Below, piece after piece: positions 22,278-32,600 of a DNA stretch of 64,000 nucleotides; positions within the stretch are counted from its first letter, which is position 1, and each line of letters begins with the position of its first letter. Source of the stretch: Tilletia caries (taxonomy: Eukaryota; Basidiomycota; Exobasidiomycetes; Tilletiales; Tilletiaceae); the NCBI GenBank assembly GCA_032718865.1, contig JALUTQ010000045.1, positions 1,054,001 to 1,118,000 of the forward strand, given 5' to 3'. A program made the position numbers and the translations under genes. A model generated the notes under the pieces. That model had not been told where the DNA came from and did not search any database. It was given only the letters and a program-made list of their open reading frames with translations.

Positions 22278-23589
22278 ATGGCCAACCCGGACTCCAACTC
22301 CATCCCTTTCCCTCCTTGCCAGGATCTGCCCGAAGGAGTCGACACCTGGGCCCGTCGACTCAAAGGACCAGAGGTTCCCCTTTCCGACAAACTGTCCTAC
22401 GTCAAACTAAACGTTTCCGATGGCCTCAAATACGTTCAAACCATCTACAAGAACAACGAAGACATGCTCTGGCCGGTCCTCTATGAATACGCCACGAAGA
22501 ACGGCATACGCGACCACGAAACTCTCACTCTCTCCATTCGAGGCTCCCCCGTCAACCCCTACCTCCCAATCGGTGAAACGTTCATCCAGAACGGGAATAC
22601 GCTCGTCATCTCCCAGTCAGCCGCCCACACTATCGACTACGAAGCCGTCCAGGACCTCACCTTTCTCTCCCATACCAACAACGAAGGAGAACTCTACGAC
22701 GACTACGACGGACCACTCACTCGAGTGGATGAAGCACGACTCCGCATCAACTTCGACTCCTTCTGGCCGCAGTTCCCGTCGAAGCATTTCAAGTGCCGAG
22801 CAAGGGACAACTCCACCATCAACGACCTGGCCCAAATCATCTCCAAATTCACTAACGTCCCCATAAATCAGCTTCGTATCACACACGACGGCATTAGGGC
22901 AAGAGGCGAGATCGGACAGTACCGGAACGACGATCGAGTGGACCTCGACGTGCATCACGAGCTATCTGGTGCAGGAACGGCAGTCCGATACCAAGACGAA
23001 GTTCTGGAGGTCCCAACTCCCAGGAATAGGTGTCCCAAACGGGATGTGCCGGATTGAGATCAAGATGAATCGATACAACGTCCAACTCGATACGACGGAT
23101 AACGTTCCTTTCTGTTGCCTACTCGACTTCCTGCGCGACCAGACTGGACAAGAGATCACCTTGAACCATGAAGGAAGGATGGTGGACCCAATGGCCACGA
23201 TCCAAAGCCTCAGCACGATGCGAGACGAGACCGACATCCTACACCTTACCGCCAACGTCGCGGACCACAGCCTTGAGGTCCCAATGACTCCGATGGCTCC
23301 GATCACTCTTAACCTCGTGGTACTTCCCATAGCCATGGAGGGAGCCTCAGCGATCAAGATGGTGGTGATTCCATACGGCGCAACGATTCAAGAATGGTGG
23401 GACAATTCCAAGAGCACGCCTGCTGCCCCAGAACCCACCATCCTCCTAGACGGAGTCCTGGTTCGAGGGAACCCAATGTTCGGTACATTGCTCCTGGATC
23501 GAGACACAATCATCGAGGTTATAATAACACCTCGATACCCGGTGATTCGAAAACGGGTGAATTTCCGCGGAATTCCTACGGAGCTGTGA
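22278..23589 (+). CDS. Protein with four tandem SUMO/ubiquitin-like domains
   Basis: Two overlapping frames join through a 55-bp intron (22969-23023: GTGCAG donor, ACTCCCAG acceptor) with phase kept, giving about 418 residues. Four consecutive beta-grasp-like segments are visible: about residues 40-115, 150-228, 238-312 and 324-408. Each has the ubiquitin-like order: hydrophobic strand, strand, a helix entry, an 'L(x)hDG' turn, then a D-x-I/V-x-h last strand. The first resembles SUMO most (YVKLNVSDG, LSIRGSPV). No segment ends in a Gly-Gly, so cleavage and conjugation are unlikely; non-conjugated UBL scaffolds such as Rad60/NIP45-type SUMO-like domains are the nearest analogy. The last strand runs directly into MITE A3, which supplies the stop codon, so the native C-terminus may be lost. 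The family assignment is inferred from pattern and needs a profile search. Confidence 0.5.
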
Positions 23590-24150
23590 GGTCACGTGAT
23601 CGTCGAAAATAAGGGTCACGTGACCCCATTTTGAGTGCGCTCCGCCGGAATTCCGCAAAAGTTCCGCGGCAATGTGCGGAATTCCGAGAAAATAGGCATC
23701 GTCGAGACACGCCCCGGGGGTAAAACAGGCATCTTCATCCGTTGAGAACTTCAAAATAGCACTGGAGTGAATACCGCAAGTCCGCAACAATGTCGGATGG
23801 TAAACTTATAGCTCTGATTGTATTAGAGTCATTCTGAGAGCAACTTATACCACCACTGCGCTCCGGCGGAATTCTGCGGAATTCCGAGCTCCGCATACAC
23901 GGAGCACGGAGGAGCATTATGAAAACGCACAGAAAAAACGCGGAGTGCGGAGCTGGGATTTCGGCTTTTGTATAATTCCGTCGGAACGCGCCAACGCGGA
24001 GCTGGTTTTTTTCAGCTCTGTGATCTGTCTTAGTCTGCACTCTGCAGAGGCGGAGCTCGCCTCAAAAAGTCAAAACTCCGGCGGAATTTGGAAATTGGAA
24101 GTGTGGACTGTGGAGACGGAGCCCTCCGCGTTACTCCGGGGACAACCTTA
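23560..24150. mobile_element. hAT-like MITE family A, copy 3, truncated
   Basis: Only the right terminus survives, in inverted orientation relative to A2 (CCGGGGACAACCTTA, ending at 24150). The interior matches A1 and A2, including CACGTGAC boxes and the GAGAACTTCAAAATAGCACT block. The left end is missing and abuts the UBL-repeat gene, so this is a 5'-truncated or recombined copy. Confidence 0.75.
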
Positions 24151-24248
24151 CTGTATTTCGCCCTCAATTGCCTAAAATTTCCCAGACTTTAGGATGGTGT
24201 TTTATCTGCCCCTTTGTAATGAATAGATGTACCTGTGCTCTGGTTGTA

Positions 24249-24290
24249 TGTTTCTTGCTGTTCTTGTTGTTCTTGTTGTTCTTGTTGTAA
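24249..24290. repeat. TTGTTCTTG minisatellite
   Basis: About four 9-bp units occur between MITE A3 and the small LTR element. Confidence 0.65.
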
Positions 24291-24354
24291 TGTAAGTGAA
24301 GGCTGAATCAATTTTATCTAAGTACAAATGAGATCGCGCCTTTTATTGTGTTAG

Positions 24355-24579
24355 ATGGGACCACGTGGCTTAACCACGTGGCCATCTATCATATCTTATC
24401 TCCTCCCTTCCTTCTCTTTCTCTTTCTTCTCCACTTTCCTCTCTCCTTTCTCTCGGCCGAGACCCTTCTCTCTCTCTCCCTGTCACCTTCGCATCACACT
24501 TCTCACTGTACTTAGCTCTCGACATCGAACATCACACCCCTTGCCTTTGCCATACTTGCTAGACAGCGCATGCTGTTTA
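24355..24579 (+). repeat. 5' LTR of small LTR element
   Basis: This is a 225-bp repeat identical to 26489-26713. It contains the palindrome CCACGTGG twice near its start and a long CTT/TCT-rich stretch. Confidence 0.7.
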
Positions 24580-24651
24580 GTATATGGTGATGAGAGTGGA
24601 TTCACTTGAACGCCTCCTTCCCCTGCCCTCTCACCTGCATCCCACCTTTCT

Positions 24652-25221
24652 TTGCTCACCACGCACCATTCCATGCCCGTGGTCGTCACATTGTTCAGAT
24701 CCGGACGCACCGAAGGGCAGCCTTCCACGCTCGATGAAAACAACTTTGCCGCCAAACTGATGGCGGGCCCGCCCTATCAGCGATCGGCGGCGGCATACGT
24801 TTTCCTACATCAAGACCTGCCACACATTTCTCCGATCTCCGACAAGCACGACATCTTCCTGAACGGGCGCCATCTCTTCAGTCGTCACCCACTGGATTCT
24901 GCCCGCCTTCACAATGACGATAGCACCCAGATCCACACCCACTCACCATTCTCCTTCGAAGAGGAACACCTCATTGCGGTTGAACTTGATGCCACAATTC
25001 CACCAATCTCGGCACGCTCACCTTCCCCTTCGCCGCTCCCCGCTCCACACTCTACGTCATCCACTAGCGCGCCAACGGCCCCCTCATTTCATCGGCCCAA
25101 GGTCACATTGCGCCCTCCAGCCACTCCAGAGACTGCTCGCTCGACGATACTGCCCCTCCTACGTTCTCCTACGCCGCCTTTGTCACTCCTCGACCTTGCT
25201 CTGCGCCCAGCATTTCCCTGA
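24652..25221 (+). CDS. Unrecognised ORF inside small LTR element (a)
   Basis: The 189-codon frame follows the putative primer-binding site. Its first 110 residues look like ordinary protein (mixed composition, FLHQDLPHIS, IFLNGRHLF), and the tail becomes Ser/Pro-rich. It could be a Gag-like or captured protein. No motif allows assignment. Two other frames overlap its 3' part (24914-25729 and 25239-26327), so at least part of the coding signal is compositional. Confidence 0.3.
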   Translation: MLTTHHSMPVVVTLFRSGRTEGQPSTLDENNFAAKLMAGPPYQRSAAAYVFLHQDLPHISPISDKHDIFLNGRHLFSRHPLDSARLHNDDSTQIHTHSPFSFEEEHLIAVELDATIPPISARSPSPSPLPAPHSTSSTSAPTAPSFHRPKVTLRPPATPETARSTILPLLRSPTPPLSLLDLALRPAFP

Positions 25222-25238
25222 CTCCATCCACACCCAAC

Positions 25239-26327
25239 ATGCCGTCCCCTGGTCTAGGCAACACCTCGGGACTGACCGCGGTACCGGCCGCCATCTCGCC
25301 AGCGTCTTCTCCTGGTCCAAGCAGCTCTTCGGGACTGACCTCGGTACTGGCCTCGAATTCCTCAGCGGCGTCTTCCTCGATCATCCTGACGACACCTGCA
25401 GAGCGTTTCTGTGCCCCAACGTCCCACACGTCACGACCAGAATATCGAGAACCTTCTACACCGTCGCCGCACGCTCAAACGACTGCAGCATGCACGCAGC
25501 CATGCACTACATCGTTGTCGTACAGTGCCCACGCCATGGTGGTGTCTTCCTCTACATCGTCGACTACATTGGCCGATTCAGGCTCGACTTCCGCCCTGGA
25601 TGGAGCGCTTCAGTCAGCGGTGAACGAGACGACAGATGCGATCGGAGGCGGACGTCCGACATTTCACATCGGGCGGTACGGCGGGCAGCGCGACGTGCAG
25701 CACATCCCGACGAATCATGCTCGACATAGCTCAGTTTCAGACGCCACTCGAGCGCGCACAGCAGAGATCGCCGTCGGCAGGGTTCGGACTGCGTGGCTAG
25801 AGGCGCGTCAAGTTGGAACCGTTGCAGCCTTGAAGAGCGCGAACACTGCCTTATCACGAATACGAGACGCGTGGATCTGCGCACGAAGAGTCCTCCCTCT
25901 CGTCGTTGCGGAACCTGTTCCAGCGTCAACACACTCGGCCATCGATTCCACTACCGTCGACACTGCCAATTGTGTCGGCCCGTCTCGGCAGCCCTCGCCG
26001 ACGTCATTTTCCAGCCTCGGTTCCCCTACTGCTGCGCTGCCTCCCGTCATAGACCAAATGTCGCATCAATCCGACGCGAAGCCCTCCTGGTCGTCGAATC
26101 GATTCCAACATTTCTATTCCTTTCTCCCAGCTGTTTCACTCCCAATGCTCTTCGCTCCACCAGCAATCTGTGCACCTCCCGCTATACCACCATCGGCATC
26201 TTGCTTGCTCTTCGCGCCATTCTTCCATCACATTCCGCGCCCGCCCGGATTGCATTCTCTTGCGCCAATCTTTCAAACCTCCGCATGCTCACTCCCAGCC
26301 ACTGTACGAACCCCATCGTACCCTTAA
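25239..26327 (+). CDS. Unrecognised ORF inside small LTR element (b)
   Basis: The 362-codon frame is Ser/Thr/Pro/Ala-rich. It has one helical, more protein-like stretch (about residues 165-225: Ala/Arg/Thr-rich, with RTAWLEARQVG). It lies within the LTR element, and no retroelement enzyme motif is present. It may encode a cargo or structural protein or be a fortuitous frame in C-rich DNA. Confidence 0.25.
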   Translation: MPSPGLGNTSGLTAVPAAISPASSPGPSSSSGLTSVLASNSSAASSSIILTTPAERFCAPTSHTSRPEYREPSTPSPHAQTTAACTQPCTTSLSYSAHAMVVSSSTSSTTLADSGSTSALDGALQSAVNETTDAIGGGRPTFHIGRYGGQRDVQHIPTNHARHSSVSDATRARTAEIAVGRVRTAWLEARQVGTVAALKSANTALSRIRDAWICARRVLPLVVAEPVPASTHSAIDSTTVDTANCVGPSRQPSPTSFSSLGSPTAALPPVIDQMSHQSDAKPSWSSNRFQHFYSFLPAVSLPMLFAPPAICAPPAIPPSASCLLFAPFFHHIPRPPGLHSLAPIFQTSACSLPATVRTPSYP

Positions 26328-26488
26328 CTACCAGCCGCACACTCCTCACAGCTTTACACTTCATCCTTCTTCTGCGTTCTCAGTTCTGATTTCTGCAGCC
26401 TCTTCCTCTCTCTCACCCGACGCGTTGCCGTTTCTTTCCCCCTTCACGACCCGAGACGGTCGTCTTCTTTTGGGCGGTGATGTGCTAC

Positions 26489-26713
26489 ATGGGACCACGT
26501 GGCTTAACCACGTGGCCATCTATCATATCTTATCTCCTCCCTTCCTTCTCTTTCTCTTTCTTCTCCACTTTCCTCTCTCCTTTCTCTCGGCCGAGACCCT
26601 TCTCTCTCTCTCCCTGTCACCTTCGCATCACACTTCTCACTGTACTTAGCTCTCGACATCGAACATCACACCCCTTGCCTTTGCCATACTTGCTAGACAG
26701 CGCATGCTGTTTA
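26489..26713 (+). repeat. 3' LTR of small LTR element
   Basis: Identical to 24355-24579. Confidence 0.7.
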
Positions 26714-26904
26714 TTATATTTATAGCCGAGCTGCAGGTGCGGAAAAAGGTGTGAGGAGAAAAGAAGGAAAAAGTGGCAACGTTGCGCAACGATTCTGAGG
26801 CGTTGTGCGAAGGAGGAAGAGAGAAGAAAAGGAAAGGGACCGAGAAAGGAACCGAGAGGGTGAGAGAACGGATATACCGTGTATATACCGATTGGCGATT
26901 CGTA

Positions 26905-27000
26905 CACCCTTAGATCTTACGGCCGAGAGAATGTTGCAACACCCCTTGAATGAAATCTTTCAAAACTCCTCAAAATCTTCTCAAACCTCGCCTGGGTGCT
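26905..27000. repeat. Dispersed repeat K, copy 3
   Basis: It is nearly identical to 2846-2940 (CCTTAGATCTTACGGCCGAGA, then AATGTTGCAACA and TTTCAAAACTCCT). It is immediately followed by the insertion site of MITE E2. Confidence 0.65.
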
Positions 27001-27014
27001 GGGTCAGTGAAGAC

Positions 27015-27632
27015 CAAGGCTCGGACAGTTACTTACAGTTGTCCATTTTGGGTATACAGTACAGTACAGTTACAGTTATAACTTACCGCCAGCGCCTACA
27101 GTACAGTTACAGTTACAATTAAGTGACTTTAAGTTACTACAGTTACTGTATTTTTTCGTCGCGCACGGACCTCCAATCCCAAATTAAGTCACTGTTACAG
27201 TTACTGTAGAAAAGTCTCAAAGTAACTGTAACTTAAAAAGTGTTTTAAGTCACAGTTTTGCCTTTCAACTGTAACTTAAAAAGTGTTTTAAGTCACAGTT
27301 TTGCCTTTCAACTGTAAGTAACTGTACGTCAACTGAAAGTAACTGTACGTGGCTGTCAGTGGCTGTGAGTGTTTTCTCAAACTGAAAGTGGCTTCCAGTA
27401 GTTTTTTTTTCAACTTAAACAGTGCTGTATAGTCATAGTAAGTTTGAACAGTTTGGGGCCCGAAAAATTCCAACTTAATCAACTGTACAGTTGACTGTAC
27501 CCGGGCCCTACAGTTACAGTCAACATAATTTTTTTTTCGGCTCCGCCGCCTACAGTACAGTTACAGTTATGACTTACTAAGTCAACTTACCTATAGTCAC
27601 AGTGGGCACAGTTATACAGTCGCCGGGCCTTG
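27015..27632. mobile_element. hAT-like MITE family E, copy 2 (618 bp)
   Basis: The termini are CAAGGCTCGG and, inverted, CCGGGCCTTG, with a perfect 8-bp duplication GTGAAGAC (27007-27014 and 27633-27640). The interior repeats AGTTACAGTTACTGT-like words. One unit (AACTGTAACTTAAAAAGTG) is tandemly duplicated near 27220-27300. Confidence 0.88.
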
Positions 27633-27678
27633 GTGAAGACTGAAGGGGTGTTCGGTTTTGTTTTCGAGCACTTCCAAA

Positions 27679-28394
27679 CAGGGCTCGGCTCCGACTATAG
27701 TCGCACGTTTTTTGGCATAGTCATAGTCGTAGTCGTAGGCGTTTTTTGAAAATCCGAAATAGTCATAGTCGTAAGTCTGACTATAGTGCCATAGTCGACT
27801 ATAGTCGCAGGCTTTTTGCGCAGCCAAAATTTTGCACTATAGTGTGACTATAGCCAAAATTGTAACGCCTGTGCGCCACTATAGTCGGACTTTGGGACAA
27901 TAATTTTCGCACTATAGTTGCACGTCCAATTTCAGACTATAAATAGTTATAGTGTAGGTCGCTTTTGATTGTCTAAAATGGGATATAGTCAGGCTATGGT
28001 TCGACTATCCAACAATAATAGTCGCACTATGACTGGCTATAGTGTTTCATGGGCAATAGATGTCATAGTCTGACTATAGCGGTGGCGGTCGGGCCTGCGG
28101 CTATAGTCGCAACTCCAAGCTATAGTCAGACCATAACATACTATAGTCGGACTATAGCCGAATTGTTTGCTGCGACTATAGCCTTGACGTCCAGCTATTG
28201 TCCGACTATAGTCGCAAAATCAATTTTAGACCAGATTTTTAGCGACTATGGCGACTATTGTCTTACATCTTCTGGAGCATAGTCATAGTCATAGTCGTAA
28301 GTGCGACTATCAGCGGCTATGACTATAGTCGCTCATAGTCGTATGAGGCTATAGTCGTAATAGTCGTAAAATCCCATAGTCGTGCCGAGCCCTG
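27679..28394. mobile_element. hAT-like MITE family D, copy 2 (716 bp)
   Basis: The termini are CAGGGCTCGGC and, inverted, GCCGAGCCCTG, with a perfect 8-bp duplication CTTCCAAA (27671-27678 and 28395-28402). The site is uninterrupted in repeat R copy 1 (CTTCCAAAGTTG near 20380), which proves insertion. It is nearly identical to D1. Confidence 0.92.
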
Positions 28395-28486
28395 CTTCCA
28401 AAGTTGACTTTTTTTCCCTATAGCTGTATGATTGACTAACTCATTTCCGCGAAATATCTCGTAGAAGAGCTTGATGACCTTTTTCC

Positions 28487-29140
28487 TAGTCTGATCACAC
28501 CAGACCGGCGGTGATCAAAGAGTCACCTCCACGCGCTTATCAGAACTGTCGCCGCGGTGGCGGTCTGGCCGCATTCGACCCGATTTTGATAGTAAGTGCT
28601 CGCAATTTTTGCAGTCAACCCCACTTGAAGTCCAACTTTGCACACCAACCGCATCACTTGACACAGACGCACGCACACAAAAATGCGCAAGAGCATAGCC
28701 AGGCACAGTAAGAACTAAGAATCATCTCCAGGCTTCGGATCTCTGTTCGATAAGTAGCAGGGCTGGTGGTGTTGCTTTGCGTCCATAGCAGGTGAGGGGA
28801 GAAAAGATAAGTCAATTTTTCCACGTGGAAACCTCCTGGAGCGCTTTTACCAGGGATAAGTACTGGGCAGCGCAGGTTGGCGGCGGGCAGCTTCGCGTCG
28901 CGTGGACCGTGTCAGACGCCCATCTGCACAGAGATGAGGTGAAAAAAATGGGTGTACGGTGGCCCGTGCACGCTGTTTCCCAGCTTGTCGAGGCAGCAAA
29001 AGGACGTTTGTCTCATTTCAAAACTCACTTAGTAAAAAAGCGGGCCACTTACTAAGTGAAACGGGTCTAATGCGTCCAGACCGTCACCACGGGATCTGTC
29101 CTGTCATCACGTGCGTCGACGGTCTGGTGTGACCAGACTA
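28487..29140. mobile_element. MULE-like MITE family F, copy 1 (654 bp)
   Basis: The terminal inverted repeats are TAGTCTGATCACACCAGACC and GGTCTGGTGTGACCAGACTA. A perfect 10-bp duplication ACCTTTTTCC (28477-28486 and 29141-29150) fits Mutator-like elements (9-11 bp). Repeat R copy 1 supplies the empty site (CCCTTTTTCCTGATG near 20480). The frame at 28792-29055 inside it has no recognisable domain. Confidence 0.88.
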
Positions 29141-29397
29141 ACCTTTTTCCCTGATGATTTCGTTGATAAATAAAAAAAACATACACATCCAAAAAAAAGG
29201 ACCACGCCATCCTCGCCCCCAGACCGCGGTTCGCCTTGCTGCCCTCACGCGGCAAAAGTGTCACGGACCATGGACAAGCTGAAACAGGGTATGCCGAGAC
29301 CTCGCCTCAAAGAAAAACAATAAAATTGAAATAAACATAAATAAATCAACAAAGCTGAGATAACAATGATAAATAAATCGATTTGAAACAAAAAGAT

Positions 29398-29488
29398 GGT
29401 CCTCTTCGGGAATTGAACCCGAGACCTCTTCCATCTTAGATGTGTGGCTCATCCCTAAGAAAGCATGCTACCACTGTACCAAGAGAAC
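29398..29488 (-). tRNA. tRNA-Pro(AGG) with 19-nt intron
   Basis: The acceptor strands GTTCTCT and AGAGGAC pair (one G-U). The A box is TGGTACAGTGG and the B box GGTTCAATTCC. Anticodon stem CTTTC/GGAAG encloses loop TTAGGG plus an intron and a final T, which puts AGG at positions 34-36 and the intron after position 37 (canonical). T stem TCGGG/CCCGA pairs perfectly. The discriminator is C, as in eukaryotic tRNA-Pro. A TTTTT run lies just downstream on the minus strand as a pol III terminator. It is divergent to HDA1, about 160 bp from its ATG. Confidence 0.88.
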
Positions 29489-29651
29489 ACCGTATTTGTT
29501 GAGGTGAATTCCGCTGTCAATATATAGAGCACAAAACATGTTTTGACGTTATGCGTGTGTCGGAACTCGAGGATGACACTCACTCACACATTTCTTCGCA
29601 GCAACCACAACAGATCCTTAGCAGGCTGCTACAGGGAGAAGGGCAGACGGC

Positions 29652-32600
29652 ATGCCAATGGTGCCCGGAGCTGCATCGCTGCCTGCATCTGACTCCCGTA
29701 CTGGTGCAGACGCTCAGGTGGAGCAGATCTTACCACAGGCGCCGCTACCTGCTCCCGAGGGCGGCCCAGTGCTCACGAGTACCACGCACAAGACAGGTCA
29801 AGCAAGGCGGAGAGGCGCGCCGTACACAATGACCTGGGACGGGGAAGATGTGGAGCCTGCCACTTCTACCAAGCGCAGAATGGCCTCAAGTCCGACGTCC
29901 TCTCCGGCATCTCGCAGTCCAGCTCCGACCGTTCCAGCGAGCTACCTTGCCCAGACTCGAGAATACTCGCGCGAATTCACAACTGGCCTCGTGTACGATG
30001 ATCGTCTGCTCCTGCACGACATTCCTGGGCCCATATCGCATCCCGAGGCGCCCGAGCGCGTCGAAGCCATCTACAAGCTGCTCAATCGGTCCGGCTGCAC
30101 GCTGAGGATGAAGCGCATACCCGTCCGAGAAGCCACGAAGGAAGAAGTGCTCAAGGTCCATGACGAAGGTCTCTGGAACGGGGTCGAAATGTCCGCTTTC
30201 TTCCCTCACAAAAAGCTCGCGCGCCGTACCCCGCTACTCGAAGCCGTCTCGAGCTTGTACGTGAACGAATACTCGGCGCTCTGTACCCGCCTCGCCTGCG
30301 GCGGCACGATTGAGCTCTGCGACGCCGTGGCCTCGCGCCGCATCAAAAACGGCTTCGCTGTCGTTCGGCCTCCGGGCCATCATGCCGAGCCAAACCACAG
30401 CATGGGCTTCTGCTTCTACAACAATGTTGCCGTCGCCGTCAAAACCTTGCGGGAGAGGTACCCTGATGGCCCAAATGCCGTCAAGCGAGTCTTGATCCTG
30501 GACTGGGACGTCCACCACGGCAATGGCACTCAACGTGCATTCTGGGACGACCCGGACACACTTTACGTCTCTCTGCATCGATATGAAAACGGAGAGTACT
30601 ACCCCGGCGGCACATACGGCGCCATTGAAACTGTTGGCCCGCGCGATCACCCAGCGCAAGGCACCACCGTCAACATTGGCTGGCCTACGATAGGCATGGG
30701 CGACGCCGACTACCTCCATGCGTTTCGTGAGGTCGTCATGCCCATCGCTCGTGAATTCGGCCCTGACTTTGTGATCATTTCCGCCGGTTTCGATGCCGCC
30801 GAAGGTGACCAGTACGGCGAATGCTGCGTCACACCGCGCGGGTACGCCCACATGACCCACATGCTCTCCTCTCTTGCAGGTGGGCGCATGGCTGTTGTGC
30901 TGGAGGGGGGTTACAATGTCCAAGCCTCTGCGGCCGCAGCATTAGAAGTGACTAAAGTCATTCTGGGCGAGGACCCGCCTGCCTATCTGCGCGGCCCGGT
31001 AGCAGGCGTCGTTTCTGGAGACGTTGTCAGGGAAGTCCAGAAGGTCCAAAGCCAATTCTGGCGTTGTATGCGGCCGTCGGATCTGATGCTTCCTCTCGGT
31101 GTTGATGCATTCGCCGACGTCAACGGGACGAGCAGGAAACGGCCGCGGCTATTTGCCTCCTCCTCCTCCTCGGCTCCTGCGAACCCGCCGATTTTAACCC
31201 CTTTCTACAAGGCGACTGGGGCATGGCGGTCTGCCCATTTGTTGCAAAAGTTTGGCCTGGTCAGACTGCCTATGCCGAACCTTGACGAAGGCGACGATGA
31301 TCAGCCAGGGTACACTCCAACCCCCTTCGAGAGTCCTGCAGACATCGAAGCATGCGAGGGTTCTGTGCACGTCTCTGAAGACCTCTTTGAGCGCAGATAT
31401 AACTCCATCGTCTTCTTTGTGCACGATGCGGGAACTGTCCGGGCTGATCCCCCAGGCGTTCCCATGATGGGTCCGGACTTCGACGATGGGGATCGCACCG
31501 ATATCCGAGACTTCGACGACATCGTGGCCGAGCAACGAGCTCAAAATTCAGGATATGCGGCTGGAATTCACACGATGGACGCACCTCAGTTCGACAGCGC
31601 CGGCGTGGCGGACGCCTCGCGCTTTGATGCGGCAGCACGCAAAAGGTACGCTAATGCACATGCTCGTCTCAAGTCTAGCAGGGAGGATTGGTCTTCTTAC
31701 CTTATCGACGCGACCGACGCGATGCTGTCCTGGGCGGTGTACGAAGGCCGGCATGGAGTCATCGATGTCTCGCTTCCAACCCATATATCTATGTCGCTCC
31801 ATTCTGGACGGCAACGAGACGCGTACAGTGGGCCGGTCGATCCAAAGCTGTCTCGCGCAGGTGCCCAATACCTTGATCGGCTCCAGGCAAGAGTAGATGC
31901 TCTTTTGCTCTACGTCTGGGACAACTGCGTCCGTGCGTGCCCAGGGCCTTCTGGTACGCAGGCGAGAAACATTTCCAGTGAAACAATGGCCGGGTCGATT
32001 TCACACTCGTCATTACTGTCAAGCTCTTCGTCATCAGTACCAGGCGCCGAGTCTGGTTACTCAAGATTCCGAATCAGTGCAAACGGAGGACAAGGCTCGG
32101 TCGGGCCAGACATTGTTCTCATCGGCCATGGTCCTGGCTGCGAGGCGGTCTTACGTCTGATTACGAGAAGGGCCTTACATCTCAGCCAAGATCTTGCGAG
32201 GCAAGAGGCATTGCAGGTACAATCACTTGCATCTCGGCCATTGCCGGTAGTCCGGGCAATCGTTCAGATCTACGGTTTCGAAGATCTAGCTCTGGTTCCT
32301 AAAGACCAGCCGACGACATCCACCGGCGTTCTTGCTGCACCGGCTCAAGGTCCGACTGTCGGCGCCAGTCCGAGGGGCCATCCGGCCGCACCAAGTATGG
32401 CCGCGTTGGCTGTGTCGGCTGAAGGAACAGGGGTCATGGCGGCCCCATCAGTTGCGCAGTATGCGAGTCAGCCGGGCGGTGTCGGTCTCACGATAGCTGC
32501 ACAACGACTTGGACTACCTACTTCAACCACGCGCGGAGCTCTGACTGAGAACGGACCTTACATCAATCCAGGTTCGATGCCTGTCACACCTGGACGAGGG

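Larger units (their letters stand above)
24355..26713 (+). mobile_element. Small non-autonomous LTR element with identical LTRs
   Basis: Positions 24355-24579 and 26489-26713 are a 225-bp direct repeat that is identical throughout, starting ATGGGACCACGTGG and ending GCATGCTGTTTA. Just inside the left repeat lies TGGTGATGAGAGTGG, placed where a tRNA primer-binding site would be. The 1.9-kb interior lacks protease, integrase or reverse transcriptase, so it would need enzymes in trans. A clean 5-bp target duplication is not visible (TTAG versus TTAT at the edges). Identical LTRs indicate a recent insertion or recent gene conversion. Confidence 0.65.
27645..29427 (-). repeat. Repeat R copy 2, interrupted by D2 and F1
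   Basis: Segments 27645-27678, 28403-28486 and 29151-29427 reconstruct the same block as 20351-20783. Copy 2 leads into the complete tRNA-Pro gene, whereas copy 1 has only its 3' half. Comparing the two copies gives the empty sites of D2 and F1 directly. Confidence 0.75.

Noticed and set aside
28792..29055. 87-codon frame inside MITE F1 as a transposase
   Set aside because: It has no zinc or DDE motif and the frame is absent from the sister copy F2.
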